Assembly: GCA_964019415.1 (NCBI GenBank)
Contig: OZ025868.1
Span: forward strand, 12,640,623 to 12,704,622
Reading direction: 5' to 3'
Length of the DNA stretch: 64,000 bases
Source of the DNA: Ianthella basta
Lineage: Eukaryota > Porifera > Demospongiae > Verongiida > Ianthellidae
A model generated the notes under the pieces. The model did not search any database. It had not been told where the DNA came from and saw nothing but the letters and a program-made list of their open reading frames with translations. The stretch's first letter is position 1. Each line of letters begins with the position of its first letter. The translations under genes and the position numbers were made by a program. Below, one piece after another: positions 44,177 to 55,485 of the stretch.

Positions 44177-45514
44177 ATGTTCACAGCTAGGAAGTGGCTT
44201 ACCATTTTTTCTAGAATCCAAAGCTATGACGGGTTCTACGCCATTCGCAGACTGACCACCAGTAAAACAGCTTCAATAAGGACAAAGAAGAATGCACTAG
44301 TGAAGAGTCTTTCAGTGGCTAGTGACCAGAAGTCACTCGCAGTCAATTGGATGCACCGTCCCCCAACATCCTATCATGCTGTGTGGCTGCGGTATCAGTG
44401 CTGGTGTCCGGAGTGCCGTACAATTGCAGATGAATCCCCAGTCTACAATCCATGCAATCTTCTTCCCAACTACACCATTGACAAGGCAATGGAGAAAGAT
44501 GGAAATATTCACTTGGAATGGAAGGAGAAAGAAGAAGGTAGAAGCCACTCTACCAGGCTGCCTCTGTGGTTCCTGGAGAAGCATGCGTACTGGGGTGATG
44601 GGAGTAATGTGATTCCCAAGAAGAATCAATGGGAGCCACTAAAGTATCCTGTGCCAGTGGAGTACACAGATTTCATGGCAAGCGATGAGGTCGTGTTTGA
44701 CTTCATGATGACAGCTGCCTCTGGCCAGTTGGCAGTGCTCAAGAAAGTCCCAGCTGAGCCCGGAAGGTCTGAGGAAATTGGGCTTAAAATGAGTGAGCAC
44801 ATTTTGCGGTACCACTACGGGCCAATTGAAGAGGTAAAGTCAGATCCCCCAGATATAGCCAACAATGTTGGAAATCTAAGCATGGAGCTCCCTTTCCACA
44901 GTGATCATCAATGGAGGGAGTCTCCATCTGGATTTTTATCCTTCCACTGCCTTGCCTTTGACAAACAAGTAAGAGATGGTGCACAGGTGTATTTGAATGC
45001 ATTTTATGAGGCAGAATTGTTTCGAAAGAAGTACCCTGCAGAGTTCGCTGTCCTAGCCAAGGTTCCTGCAACTTTTCGTCTCCATGTCATGGATAAGAAT
45101 CTACCTGGTCCTGTTCCTTACAGCTACTCACGCCCACATTTCACCCTCAACTATTGGGGTCTCATCACTGGAGTGAGTTGGGCACCAGATACCCATGGTC
45201 CTTTGGCAGTTGATCCAGAGTTAGTGGAGCCATATTATGATGCTCACAACAAGTTTGCAAAGTTTATTGAATCTTCACCCAGGATTATAGAGATGCCTCC
45301 ACAGCCAGGGGATTTCGTGTTCTTTAACAATAGAACAGTATTTCATGGAAGAAATGCCTTCGAGCTTAATGGAGGCATGCGGCATTTGCAGAGTATGTTT
45401 ATTGGAGCACTCGAGTTTCGCAGATACCTGACTAAACTTGCAGTGAAACTTGGAAAGGTTCTTCCAACAATCTCGTTTGGAGACCAAGATCAGCAGAACA
45501 TACACCTTTGTTAA
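44177..45514 (+). CDS. Gamma-butyrobetaine/trimethyllysine dioxygenase family protein, copy 2
   Basis: Intact, intronless, 445 residues. Same architecture as the gene at 30401: Arg-rich leader (IQSYDGFYAIRRLTTSK), Zn cluster CWCPEC, and a TauD barrel with metal ligands in LPFHSDHQW and FHGRNAF. FHGRNAF matches the HGR form seen in human BBOX1. It is very similar to the copy at 56665, its partner in the tandem duplication. The ATG at 44177 aligns with those of the other copies. The matching promoter suggests it is expressed. Confidence 0.88.
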   Translation: MFTARKWLTIFSRIQSYDGFYAIRRLTTSKTASIRTKKNALVKSLSVASDQKSLAVNWMHRPPTSYHAVWLRYQCWCPECRTIADESPVYNPCNLLPNYTIDKAMEKDGNIHLEWKEKEEGRSHSTRLPLWFLEKHAYWGDGSNVIPKKNQWEPLKYPVPVEYTDFMASDEVVFDFMMTAASGQLAVLKKVPAEPGRSEEIGLKMSEHILRYHYGPIEEVKSDPPDIANNVGNLSMELPFHSDHQWRESPSGFLSFHCLAFDKQVRDGAQVYLNAFYEAELFRKKYPAEFAVLAKVPATFRLHVMDKNLPGPVPYSYSRPHFTLNYWGLITGVSWAPDTHGPLAVDPELVEPYYDAHNKFAKFIESSPRIIEMPPQPGDFVFFNNRTVFHGRNAFELNGGMRHLQSMFIGALEFRRYLTKLAVKLGKVLPTISFGDQDQQNIHLC

Positions 45515-47883
45515 CAGTTACTGTATGTCAATTCTATATCAAGACTTTGATTCCATTGCATTATTCATTTTCTGGCTCAGTTTTATTCAATATTCATTGG
45601 TTATTCATAACAGTGATAAATATCTGTACAAGATAACTTCATTAAAGCATTATTATGTATGTGAGTTTGAAGGTTCATCTCTGTTATGTAAATCTTGCTG
45701 CTCTTTGCGTCTATATAAACCATGATTCCATTGCATTATTAAATTTCTGGCTCAGTTTTGGCAAGACTCCTTGGCAAGGCCCCTATAATTGTTTTCACTT
45801 TTAGGTATTCGTACGGTTTCATGTTCGTAATGGACTATGTATGCATGTATGTATATATTTCGGGTAATTCAAGATGGCTGCGCTCTAGGTCTACGCTTTA
45901 CAAGCCTCGCAATTATCTATGTTCGCATTTCGCCGTCTATCTATCAAACGAAATTAGGACATAGGTATGTGTGCACATGCTAATACTAGTAAGAAGCCTA
46001 TTGAAAGACTCTCCTGTGAGATATAGCTCCAAATAGCATGAAGACCGAGAGGACGGGCATTTTAAATGGCGGCGCTCTGAGACGAGTCGTAATTGTTCAT
46101 GAAATACTAGATTTCAACTTTCTCTCTTGCCTAGTACTTCAGTTGCTTGAAGAGAGATTTAAACCATTTGTTCATTATAATATACCAACCCAAAGAGGTT
46201 CCTTGGATGAATTGGCTTGAGTTTCAACCGATAAGCCTGATAGGGTAAAGCGGGGGGGATTCGGGATATAATTTCATCGTGGTAACTAAGATATTACATT
46301 TTACGAAAACTAGAAAGGGTACCAGAACGAATTTCTCTAAGAAGTCGGAGAAGACGTGGCTCTTTCATACTGTACACAAATCATCTCAAACCGGCTATGA
46401 CAGGGAATGCACGGTAGCCTGAATCATTTTCTTAGAAATTTGACAGCAAAATGGCCGACGGGGTAATTTGAAATGCCATGTGTTGGGAACGGCCGAAGTG
46501 AAATTGAACCGCTACAGTGCATTGAAATGGCAGTCAAAGATGTGTGAATGCTGGTTCTAGACATTGTAGAACTATTGGACAATGCCACACCTTCGAATTG
46601 GAGGATTTCCTTCAAAGGAATGAAATATTTGTGATACTGTGCGTTTCGCTTGGCACACGTCTTCCAGCGTGCATCATCGACAGACCTCTGGCACCCAGAC
46701 CCTTGTACTCCATCTCCTAAGCTCAGCTTTGTACTTCGTGATTAGGCAAGTAGTTCGAGTTCAAGGGCGCCCCGGCACCCCACGAGTTTTATTAACTCCA
46801 AATACTTGTTTATCCGATATTCATTGTTTATTCATAACAGTGATAAATATCCATATGAGATAACTTCAGTAAAGCATTATTTTTGTATTAAATAATTTTA
46901 TGTGATCATGAGTTTGAAGAATCATCTCTGTTATGTAACTTTTTGCTGCTTTGGCTATTCAACTTGCTGTGGAGTCAACAATTTAGACAATTATTGTGTT
47001 TTATGTGTTGTCTATGATATACGCTTTTTTAATTTCAATTTTATTAGGAATAGGTCTGCCACATGCATGTTCATGCATTACGGTAACATTAAGGCTGAAG
47101 TGGCCATGAGCAGATCAACGAAGTGTGGAAGTGTGCCATTCTTTGTGAATTGCTGTAGATAGCACTGCTTACTCACTTTGTGAGCTAGCTAGGTATGCCT
47201 TAGGGTCTGTTAAGTGAGAAACAGAGTCGTTATTACCACAAGCTAGCTAGTGACTGGCACGTCTATGCCACACCAGGGGTGCTATGTAGTTGGAAATGGG
47301 AAAAGTTTTCTTGGGTACCTTCAGGAGCAATGCACTGTGGTCAGGCAAGTGCACAAGCATGCTAGAAAACTGGTTTAGTAGGCATTCAAGTACCAGTCAT
47401 TGTCGGTCTCAGTACCTAAAGTTGTACAAACCAATTAAAGAATACAGCCAGCTGGCATAAGAAGCACAAGAATAAGCAATTTGCGGCTAATAGTGGCTGC
47501 AGAACATGTATGGCACGGTTTGCATGGTATACTGGGGGGGGGGGGGGTGAGTGGATACAGCACCCTAGCCACCCTGTACTGCTGCTCAATGTAGTGATTG
47601 CCACAATTTCAATGCCTATTGGATTATGTAACTTTAGTAACTCATGAACATCACACTGCTACACTCACTTTTGTGGACAAGGGTTTGTGATCATATGTAC
47701 TGCTTTCCTAAATCAGGCTTTCCTAGGCCTTGCAATCCCTTGCTCATAATTAAGTCCAGGAGAATTAGAATTGGAATGATGTACGCACACAGTCATACAA
47801 TGCACAGCATGACTTCATAGCTGGTTGGCAAGGACATTATCTCTCAGCCAACTACACAGTAGTACATGTACACTGTACGTACT
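45515..47883. other. GBBH copy 2 3' flank and non-genic sequence
   Basis: The 3' flank (ataacttcattaaagcatta) recurs after the other copies and after both pseudogenes. 46800-47470 matches 58080-58820 in unit 2. 45750-46790 is mostly specific to unit 1. A poly-G run lies at about 47535-47547. No gene seen. Confidence 0.55.
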
Positions 47884-48082
47884 ACATTAAAACCTGTCTA
47901 AGCGGGTTACTGTCTATGTACATATAATACAGCCACCTCTCTACTACAGCCAGCCTCCCAAAGAGACTAAAACATACATACCACTAATACATTACAGCCT
48001 ACCTCTGTGTATAAAACGGTCACTTATATAATTAACTATTAATGTCGATTACAACTAACCCTTAAGTGGCTGTTCCACTGTA
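47884..48082 (-). repeat. Dispersed repeat family D, copy 3
   Basis: Related to the repeat at 10160 in inverted orientation (aaacctgtctaagcggg ... aagtggctgttccactgta). Part of it recurs in unit 2 at 58840-58952. Confidence 0.6.
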
Positions 48083-48849
48083 TATGTTGACCCAGCGACT
48101 ACTTTGTTTTGCAACCATGCTATTTAAAGTATTACATAACATTCCTTGGCATGGATCAAGGACCCTGGAAGTCAGTGGCAGATCTTAGATTTCGGGGCTC
48201 TACAGTAGTTAGCTGCGCACAGTGCCTCTGAAGTTCTGCTACATACCACACTTAATTCTGGTCTATAATCTGCCCCATACCCTATATACCTCAGACTGGC
48301 AAAATGGGGATTCCTTTGCACATCTGGATCCTCTCCCACCCAGATCCACTACTATATGTGTATGTATAATAGCTACATGTACTTGAACAGTATGGAAAAG
48401 CATTTCCATACTGCCAATTGCCTGTATGTAATGCCACATGACTAACTGTGCCGTATAACATTCTTATATCACTTTACATATACACATGTAACCGCTTTGG
48501 TTATATATAATTTATGTCTGCATATATTTGGTGCTATCTATACACTGCCTGCTGAACAATCTGACTTCAATAATATTGAAGGACTTCTGTAAATGCATGC
48601 AGTAATACTTCCTGCTAGCAACCCAAATAGCCTGGCAGTACTTGTTGATTACATAACCTGTGAAGTTATACTCTGTATACATCATACCGGGCGGGTGCAG
48701 CAGTCATGATTCATATGGTGTACACGTGCTAGCTGGTGTCATTAATTTTGCTGCCAGGAACATGCAAGCACATGCATGAATAATCTTTCACACCTCCATA
48801 TTTGGGCTGGGATATAACAGGATTTAAGCACCCTTGTGCATATAATTAT
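48083..48849. other. Non-genic sequence in unit 1
   Basis: 48083-48190 matches 58953-59050 in unit 2; the rest is unit-specific. No gene recognised. Confidence 0.45.
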
Positions 48850-48887
48850 AAAATATACCCCGTTGCCATGGCAATGGGGTATATTTT
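48850..48887. repeat. 38-bp near-perfect palindrome
   Basis: Centred on ccatgg, with arms aaaatataccccgttgcc and its complement carrying one mismatch. It abuts the left end of the MITE at 48887. A weaker remnant is in unit 2 near 60175-60213. Confidence 0.85.
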
Positions 48888-49432
48888 ACCCCATATCCTC
48901 TAAATTTTTGTCCTTCCAATTTCTTGTCATCTCAACGAAGCATGCGGTTTTCCTCTAATTTTTTGATGAAATTGGATGTCTTCTAATTCATCATCATTCT
49001 TCCAATTTGTTGTCATCATAATAGTATTCCATTGTAATGTCACTTTTGACCTTGGTTTGTAGCTTAGGCTGCTCGCGATGGACGAAGAGTTGTATCGTTA
49101 CGCTTTCCGTTTGCCTCGTATGCCTGATAGCCCTCCTATATAGTGCCTGTGCCAACACTCTGCCTGGAAATGTCAGTTGGAGGGATTAGGGGTTCTGGAG
49201 TTGCTGTGGACCTGACTATGCTGCAACCAAAGACCATCGAATAGCAGCAACAACGTGCAAACTAAAGGTGGCCATTTGCATTTCTCCAAAATAAAATGGC
49301 ATCCTGCAACTTCTATTTGGTCGTCATATTTTTCTATTTATTTGCCAATTTCAGCTAGCTGGCCAAAATTACTTCTAAATGATGTTGCTTCTCAGAATCT
49401 TGCCCTGATGAAAAATTAGAAGATATACGGTA
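48887..49432. mobile_element. TA-flanked MITE, unit 1
   Basis: The left end taccccatatcctctaaatt and the inverted right end taccgtatatcttctaattt are about 26-bp TIRs, related to those of the MITE at 42235. The interior repeats tcttccaattt(c/g)ttgtcat-type motifs. The unit 2 counterpart is 60214-60804. Confidence 0.72.
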
Positions 49433-49502
49433 TTCATTCGGAAATTATTGTACTAGTTACATTTGCATCTGTTTGGTGCAATGACTGACAAGCAGATCTA
49501 AA

Positions 49503-49622
49503 AGACCTACAGCACTGGGTATTCCCAGGTGGTCACCCATCCAAGTACTAACCCAGCCCAATGCTGCTTAACTTCGGTGATCAGACGAGAACCGGTGCAT
49601 TCAGCATGGTATGGCCGAAGGA
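49503..49622 (-). rRNA. Solitary 5S rRNA gene, unit 1
   Basis: Full 120-bp 5S sequence on the minus strand, outside the array. It keeps the array-type upstream spacer (tataaaaggccttgtcaatg with its TATA-like box, then gtgttttagtgtcc) and a TTTT terminator (gtaggtcttttaga). Differences from consensus: tccttcggcc at the 5' end and one change in the ggatgggtgacc region. It lies about 195 bp after the DIPK1-like stop. Confidence 0.93.
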
Positions 49623-49818
49623 CACTAAAACACATTGACAAGGCCTTTTATCAAACTTGCCATAGAAAGGGATACAAAGAATGAATCCAAACACAGTGCC
49701 ATTCTTCAGATGGTGATATCATTGAGCTGTATAGGTATATCAGTACATCATTTTATACATAAACCTATACAAACTGGTTAAGGTTGTTAGCTGTAGAAGT
49801 TGAAAAGGTCAGAAAATC

Positions 49819-51550
49819 CTAGTACTGGAGAGACTCCTTTAGTAGGTCAATCATTGCCTCCATTACAGCAGGAGGAGATCGCACAAGAACTTCATCACTG
49901 TACCTGATCAGATGCCTTGGATGACCACATTTATCCAACAATTCCTCGAGCTCCTCCTCCACCTCTTCGGGAGGGTTGTGAAGCAAGCCGGGATCAGTAG
50001 CACCATATGACTCAAATATCTGATTGCAAAGGAGCTACAGAAGAGGATGATAGGCAAAATATACATGAAATGAAAATTGGCAAACTAACTTCGCAAAACA
50101 GTGTTTGAGCGAGTGTGTGCGCACGTGCATGTGTGTGTGCGTGCATGTCTGTGTGTACGTGTGTGTGTGCGTGCGTATTTAATGGCATCAAAATGGCTAG
50201 GTACAGTCTGGGTATGTGATCGCAAGAATGTTATCAGCAAATGAGACAATCATAAGCAGGTTGCATGTCATTTGCTGTTGGGCCCATGTTATAATGACAT
50301 TACAGATGTTTTTGGTTTAATTTGGCTGTCCACACCGGGCACCGGGTACCGGACAAAATCATGGTATTATATACATAAACATAAGCAGTATTGCTGTATA
50401 AAATCTCTAGCTCGCAATCTATGTCAACACTAGATTTTGCAATTATACTGTATGTGTGTGAATCCGTATATATCGTGCGAGCGTTTCCTGAATACCAGTG
50501 CACGGTGTGGACAAGCGATTCAAAAAGGTCTGTATGTAGCTAGTGCCATCTCAGAGCAAGTTAAGTTAGACCATCAAAGCCCTCCTCATACCACAGGTAG
50601 TGAATTCCTGTCAATGACAACCCCATCCCATGGCATGGTGAGCTGTATACAGCCCCTTAGTGCCTAAAAGGCCTGCATGACACCAGTGATCTTACTTTTG
50701 TTTGGACTGGGGTTTGGGATGAGTTACTACCCTATGCACTAATAGGACAAAAATACAGAAGTGTGTGTGTGTTTGTGTGCGTGGGACTATGCATTCCTAA
50801 TTTCCTTGTAGCTACATGGGACTAGCTAGCTAGACACTTGGGCCCATGTAGCTGTACAAGGAAATTAGAATGCATAGCGAACTTCACGGCAACGTGGTTC
50901 ATCATGGTGTTGAGTTACTGTTGATTGTTTCTATGCTTTTTCTGCTGGCCAATCCCTAAATCCCCTTTAATTTTAAAGAAATATTTATACACTAGTTTAT
51001 CATATAGTATTCTTGCTCTACCTTCAAACGTCCCACTGTACTACAAGCAGTTTCTAAGTGACAGTATGAGTGGGAGACACCTTTGTGCATGCATATTCTT
51101 AACAGATATGACTATTTTTGCATTACCAAGAGCTCAAACTGCAGTTCTCTCTTTAGGTTAACAGCAGGAAATGAAAGAGTCCAACTAATAATACATCACT
51201 GGTGCAAGTATATGCATGTACATACATAGCAGTCAAGGCCGGATGTGCAGTAAAAACTCACCTGAATGTTACTGGAGTAGTGTTTATTGTCACAACGACT
51301 TGTCTCGTGGTTACAGTAAGACCAGCAATGGATAAAGTCACAATCGGAATGAGAAGAACAGTTCTTTTTGTCCCATTTTGCCTGTGCCAGTACTGTCTCC
51401 TTCATCACACTTTCAAAGAAGGAGATATCCTGGTCAATAGCGGCAACTTGCACAGTGCCGTTAGGAAGGGTCTTCACACCAAAGCTACTGTCCTTCACAT
51501 CACACAAATATATCATGCCATACGAGTGTGCTCAAAAGCCATCACCATCT
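49819..51550 (-). pseudogene. DIPK1/FAM69-like kinase gene, truncated copy A
   Basis: Two 3' exons on the minus strand: 51262-51550 (cut at its 5' side by the duplication junction) and 49819-50034 (terminal exon, 71 residues ending LLKESLQY). Exon 1 starts in the middle of the kinase fold (IYLCDVKDSSFGV, AIDQDISFFESV, then the Cys motif CSSHSDCDFIHCWSYC). The sequence before 51550 is replaced by unit 2, so the signal anchor and N-lobe are absent. Compared with copy B it reads DVKDSSFG for DVKESNFG, losing the Asn expected to help bind metal. The remaining frames are otherwise open, which suggests a recent loss. Confidence 0.85.
50785..51000. repeat. Foldback MITE family B, copy 3 (right arm)
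   Basis: Nested palindrome (ttccttgtagctacatggga ... cccatgtagctgtacaagga) and the right arm to tttatacactagttta, inside the intron of DIPK1-like copy A. The left outer arm is missing. It is the counterpart of 63090-63275. A (GT)n tract lies at 50105-50180. Confidence 0.7.
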
Positions 51551-51885
51551 GCTTCCTGCAATCTGAGGTGCAGTTCTAATGTTACATCTAGAGATGATTT
51601 AAATTTATTGAAGTTCATGCAGGCTGGTGTACACATGGAATCGCTGTTTCTAATTGAATTCATGTTAGCACTCTTCTGTATAACTAAAAAGTAACTAGAA
51701 GGAAGGGTTTTAAATTAGCTGACACTTACGTAATGCTTGTGACATACTGTCTCCTTTATGCATGAGGAGAAATATGTCCATAATATACTAATAGAAGAAC
51801 TGCTACTCAGTGGTTCCACAATCTATCTAGACTTTGGCCAACTGAAAATCTGTCCTTTTCAAGGGCGGAGAAATTTAATCTACAC

Positions 51886-52770
51886 CTGTGAAGAGTCTTT
51901 TGGTGGCTAAAGACTAGGAATCTCTTAGAGTCAATTGGTTGCAACACCGCCCCCCAACATCCCATCATTCTGTGTGGCTGCACTGTCAGTGCCTGTATCC
52001 GGAGTGCCGAACAATTCAGTTTACAACCCTTACAAACTTCATCCCAAATTTACAAATGATAAATTAAAGCTGTGGAACTACCTTTGTGGTTCTTAGAGAA
52101 GCATTCATACTGAGGAGAGTGGAGAAAATTATATATTCCGCAAGAATTTTATTGAAGCACGTGCACCCTGTGCCATGCAGTGGGGTACGAAGACTTCATG
52201 TCAAGTGTTGAGGCTGTGTTTGAGTTCCTGATGACGGCTACCTCTGGCCAGTTGGCAGTGCTCAAGAATGACCCTACAGAGCCTGGAAGGTCTGAGAAAG
52301 TTGGACTTAAGTAATGAGTGAGCACATTTGTAGTACCAAGTACGGGCCATTGAAGAAGTAAAGTCAGCTCCTCCTAAATTAGCTGCTAAAGTAGGATGGA
52401 TGACTGGCCGCAATGCAGTACCCCAGCTATATATCTGAATTATTGAACATACATTGAGAAATTAGTAGCAAGTAGTACAAGTTCAGGGGTGCCCTGGCAC
52501 CCCACAAGTTTTTTTTTCAATCGAAATACTGGTTGAATCTTCACCCAGGGATATAGAGCTGCTCAATTCCTGAGGCAGGGGATTGTGTTCGTTAACAACA
52601 GAACAGTATTACATGGTAGAAAAGCCCATGATAAACTAAATGGAGGCATGTGCCATTCGCAGAGTATAATTTATTGAAACACTCCAGCTTGCAGACAACT
52701 GGCAAAACTGGCAGTTGAAGGTTCATCCACCAATCCTGTGGAGACCAAGACCAGCACAGGACAAACAGCT
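51886..52770 (+). pseudogene. GBBH-like pseudogene, unit 2
   Basis: Counterpart of 41070-41960, with the same stops and the same insert (ggcaccccacaag). It retains a segment (ctttgtggttcttagagaag) lost from the unit 1 copy. It was therefore already dead before the duplication. Confidence 0.85.
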
Positions 52771-52984
52771 TTGATAGCAGTTATTATGTGAATTCTTCAT
52801 CAACCATTTTAGTTCTATTGCATTACTGGCTTTTACACATTATTTGTTGGTTAGTTATTATAACAGAGATCAATAATACATATATCCATAAGAGATAACT
52901 TCATTAAAGCATGATTTTTGCATTAAATTTATCCGAGCTTGAAAGGTCATCTTCGCAGTAGAACAGCTTCCTTTTTTGTTCACA

Positions 52985-55050
52985 GTTAGCGCAGGAGTCA
53001 ATGGGCGAAAGGCGAGGCAAGTAATCGTGATGCGTTGTCGTCCCCCGTTTGTACTATGTATGTATGTATGTATGTATGTATATCCGTCCCAGTCAACCCG
53101 AGACACCTAGATTGCACAATAGTGCAGTGTTCTCCGCATGCGCTCACGACAACAAAACGCTCTACTTGGCCACCGTTAGCCACAAAACTGCTAAACACTC
53201 CACTTCATCGCTGAACGCTGCGTTCAGATTGTTGTTAACGTCGCCCATTGCTCCAGCGAGGGCTACACGCAGGGGGGGGGGGGGGGTCGGACAAGTCCTG
53301 GGATTGCGCAATACCAGCACCTCAATAATTGCATTCCTGACATTCTAATCGCGTTTCCATATGTTAGCTGACTGTGCTCCAAGGCCGAATGTGCATACCC
53401 TGAGCCATGGCAGGGCCTTGTACTGCATTCGCGCCCCTAGTATGACCCGTACGTACGTAGCCAAGGAGCCATACGGTGGATTGGGCTCAATTGTCTGACC
53501 GCTTTCACCATTTAGTTTTGCAAGCTATCGCAGCGTTTCTTGAGGATTGCCAGCACGTTTAAGCCATTTCTAGCATCCCTGCTATTGAATGTGACAAATC
53601 ATGTACAGAACCAAGACGATTGCAAGGACGTGGCTGCCGATTGCACTCCCATTGCAGAAGCAGTCAACCTATCAGTCTTGCAGTCCTCAAATGATCAATG
53701 CTGACTCGCTACCAGCTTCTAAGGAGTCACTTCCACAGGAGCACTTGCTCAGTACTCCAGATTAGGCCCCATCTGCCTCGTAGCCAGCATCAGAGAACAC
53801 TCGTATACCGGTGTTGGAAAATGCTCGCAAAACCTACCTAGATGCTGGGGAAGGGCGGGGAAGGGTCTGTTTTCTGATAGCCCTTGTCCAACTGTGTGCT
53901 CAGAAGCAAAGAAACAAGCGATGCGACGTATTTCTCGAAATATGTCTGCTCTTAGCTAGTATAGGTAAAATACACAAGAAAGAGCAGCAGCGTCGGCCAT
54001 TTTGCGGACACACGTGACCTTGACCGACCCCCCCTGGGCTACACGCCTGTTGGCGATTCCGCCATATTGGCTGACGTCATTTACCCTGCGTGGCCGGGAT
54101 CACTTTCACTGTTCCCTCGGGTGAAGCGCACAGTGCGCACTGTGTTAGCACAGCACGGACGGGCTTCCCTGCGCAGCTCCAAATATTTAGGTGGCGATTG
54201 CCCAGCTGCCATCCAGTGCTTTGTATGGCTTGCTATGCCTTCTTTCTGACAGCCAGTGAAAGTAGATTACAATTCTATTGCCCAAAATGTACTTGCCCTG
54301 GCCAAGTTACACTCATGCACTGTACTTTATTTTACTGAAATAGCTAGCTATATACATTCAAGCGAGGCTGGTTACATTTTAATGTACACCCTAGTATTAT
54401 TATATAACCATAGACCATTTCTAGGAGAATGAAATCAACCATTTGTTGCATGATCATGAGCTGAATTATCAACTGGTTAATTTTGTAAGCATTTTATTGC
54501 TGAGCCGAAAGGCGAGGCAAGTAATCGTGATGCGTCGTTGTCCCCCTTTTGTATATATGTATGTATATATATATGTATATCCGTCCCATTCAACCCGAGA
54601 CACCTAGATTGCGTGTTCTCCGTAGGTGCTTACGACAACAAAATGCTCTACTTGGCCACCATCGGCCACGAATCTGCTCAACACTCCACGTCATCGCTGT
54701 ACGCCGCGTTCAGATTGCTTTTAACGTCGCTCATTGCTCCAGCGAGGGCTACACGCCTGTTGGCGATTCTGCCATGTTGGCTGACATAATTTGCCCCGCG
54801 TGGCCGGGAACACTTTCATTGTTCCCTCGGGTGCAGCGCAAAACACGCACTGTGGTTAGCTAAGCAGGGACTGGCTTCCCTGCGCAACTCCAAATATGTA
54901 GGTGTCGATGGGTCTGCTGCCATCTAATGCTTCATCTGGCTTGCAATCCCTTCTTTCTGACAGCCAGTGAAAGCAGATTACAGTTCTGTTGCTCCAAATG
55001 CACTTGTCCTGGCTGAGTTACGCACATGCACTGTACTTTACTGAAATAGC
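52985..55050 (+). repeat. Local tandem duplication in unit 2, interrupted by an insert
   Basis: 52985-53270 followed by 54047-54345 matches 54505-55050 (gaggcaagtaatcgtgatgc, ccgagacacctagattgc, tggcgattc(c/t)gccat and others). Both contain a (TATG)n run. The first copy is split by the TIR element at 53271. Confidence 0.8.
53271..54035. mobile_element. TIR element with G-run ends (Mutator-like)
   Basis: The 765-bp insert begins agggg...gtcggacaag and ends cttgaccgacccccccct, so its termini are inverted repeats. An 11-bp direct repeat, gggctacacgc, flanks it (53260-53270 and 54036-54046). Direct repeats of 9-11 bp are typical of Mutator-like elements. It encodes only a short unrecognised frame and is absent from the second local copy at 54505-55050, which shows the empty site. 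Confidence 0.78.
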
Positions 55051-55055
55051 TAGCT

Positions 55056-55480
55056 ACCAGAGAGTACAATAGTACTTTCTATGTAGGGATGGTATAGGGT
55101 GTTTCAAATTCACAATACATTGGCATAGGGATGAAATCGCTAAAAGCGTCGAAAACCGCCAAAACGAGGCTTCGTAGGGCTAAATACAAAATATTCATAC
55201 ACTAAACTGACCTGGAAGGCAAGCAAATGTGGTCTGTCAGCGAAAAAATGACACTCGAAAACATCCATTTTCGTCTTCATATTCTTCATATTCTTCTTCG
55301 CCAGCTGTAACTGACAAACAGTTCTACATTCAAGGGTGTAGGACTATAAGGTGCGACATTCTTGCAGGTAGGGACCATGGTTAATGCTCCACTGTGTAAC
55401 AGCCTTTGCTTGTTTCTGTACTTTTTGTGCCATCCCTACATCCTTGCTATTTTTGTAGATAAATTTTTATTATTTTTTAG
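55056..55480 (+). repeat. Repeat family A, copy 4 (shortened)
   Basis: Has the start (agtactttctatgtaggga), the ttcttcttcgccagctgtaa region and the right half of the terminal foldback (gggaccatggttaatgctcc to ttttattatttttta), with the middle and the left arm deleted. Confidence 0.7.
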
Positions 55481-55485
55481 GGCGA

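Larger units (their letters stand above)
40741..51550. repeat. Tandem segmental duplication, unit 1
   Basis: Unit 1 starts gcttcctgcaatctgaggtg (40741) and ends inside a DIPK1-like exon (51550), where unit 2 begins with the same gcttcctgcaatctgaggtg. Both units hold, in order, a dead GBBH copy, an intact GBBH gene, a MITE, a solitary 5S gene and DIPK1-like 3' exons. Confidence 0.88.
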
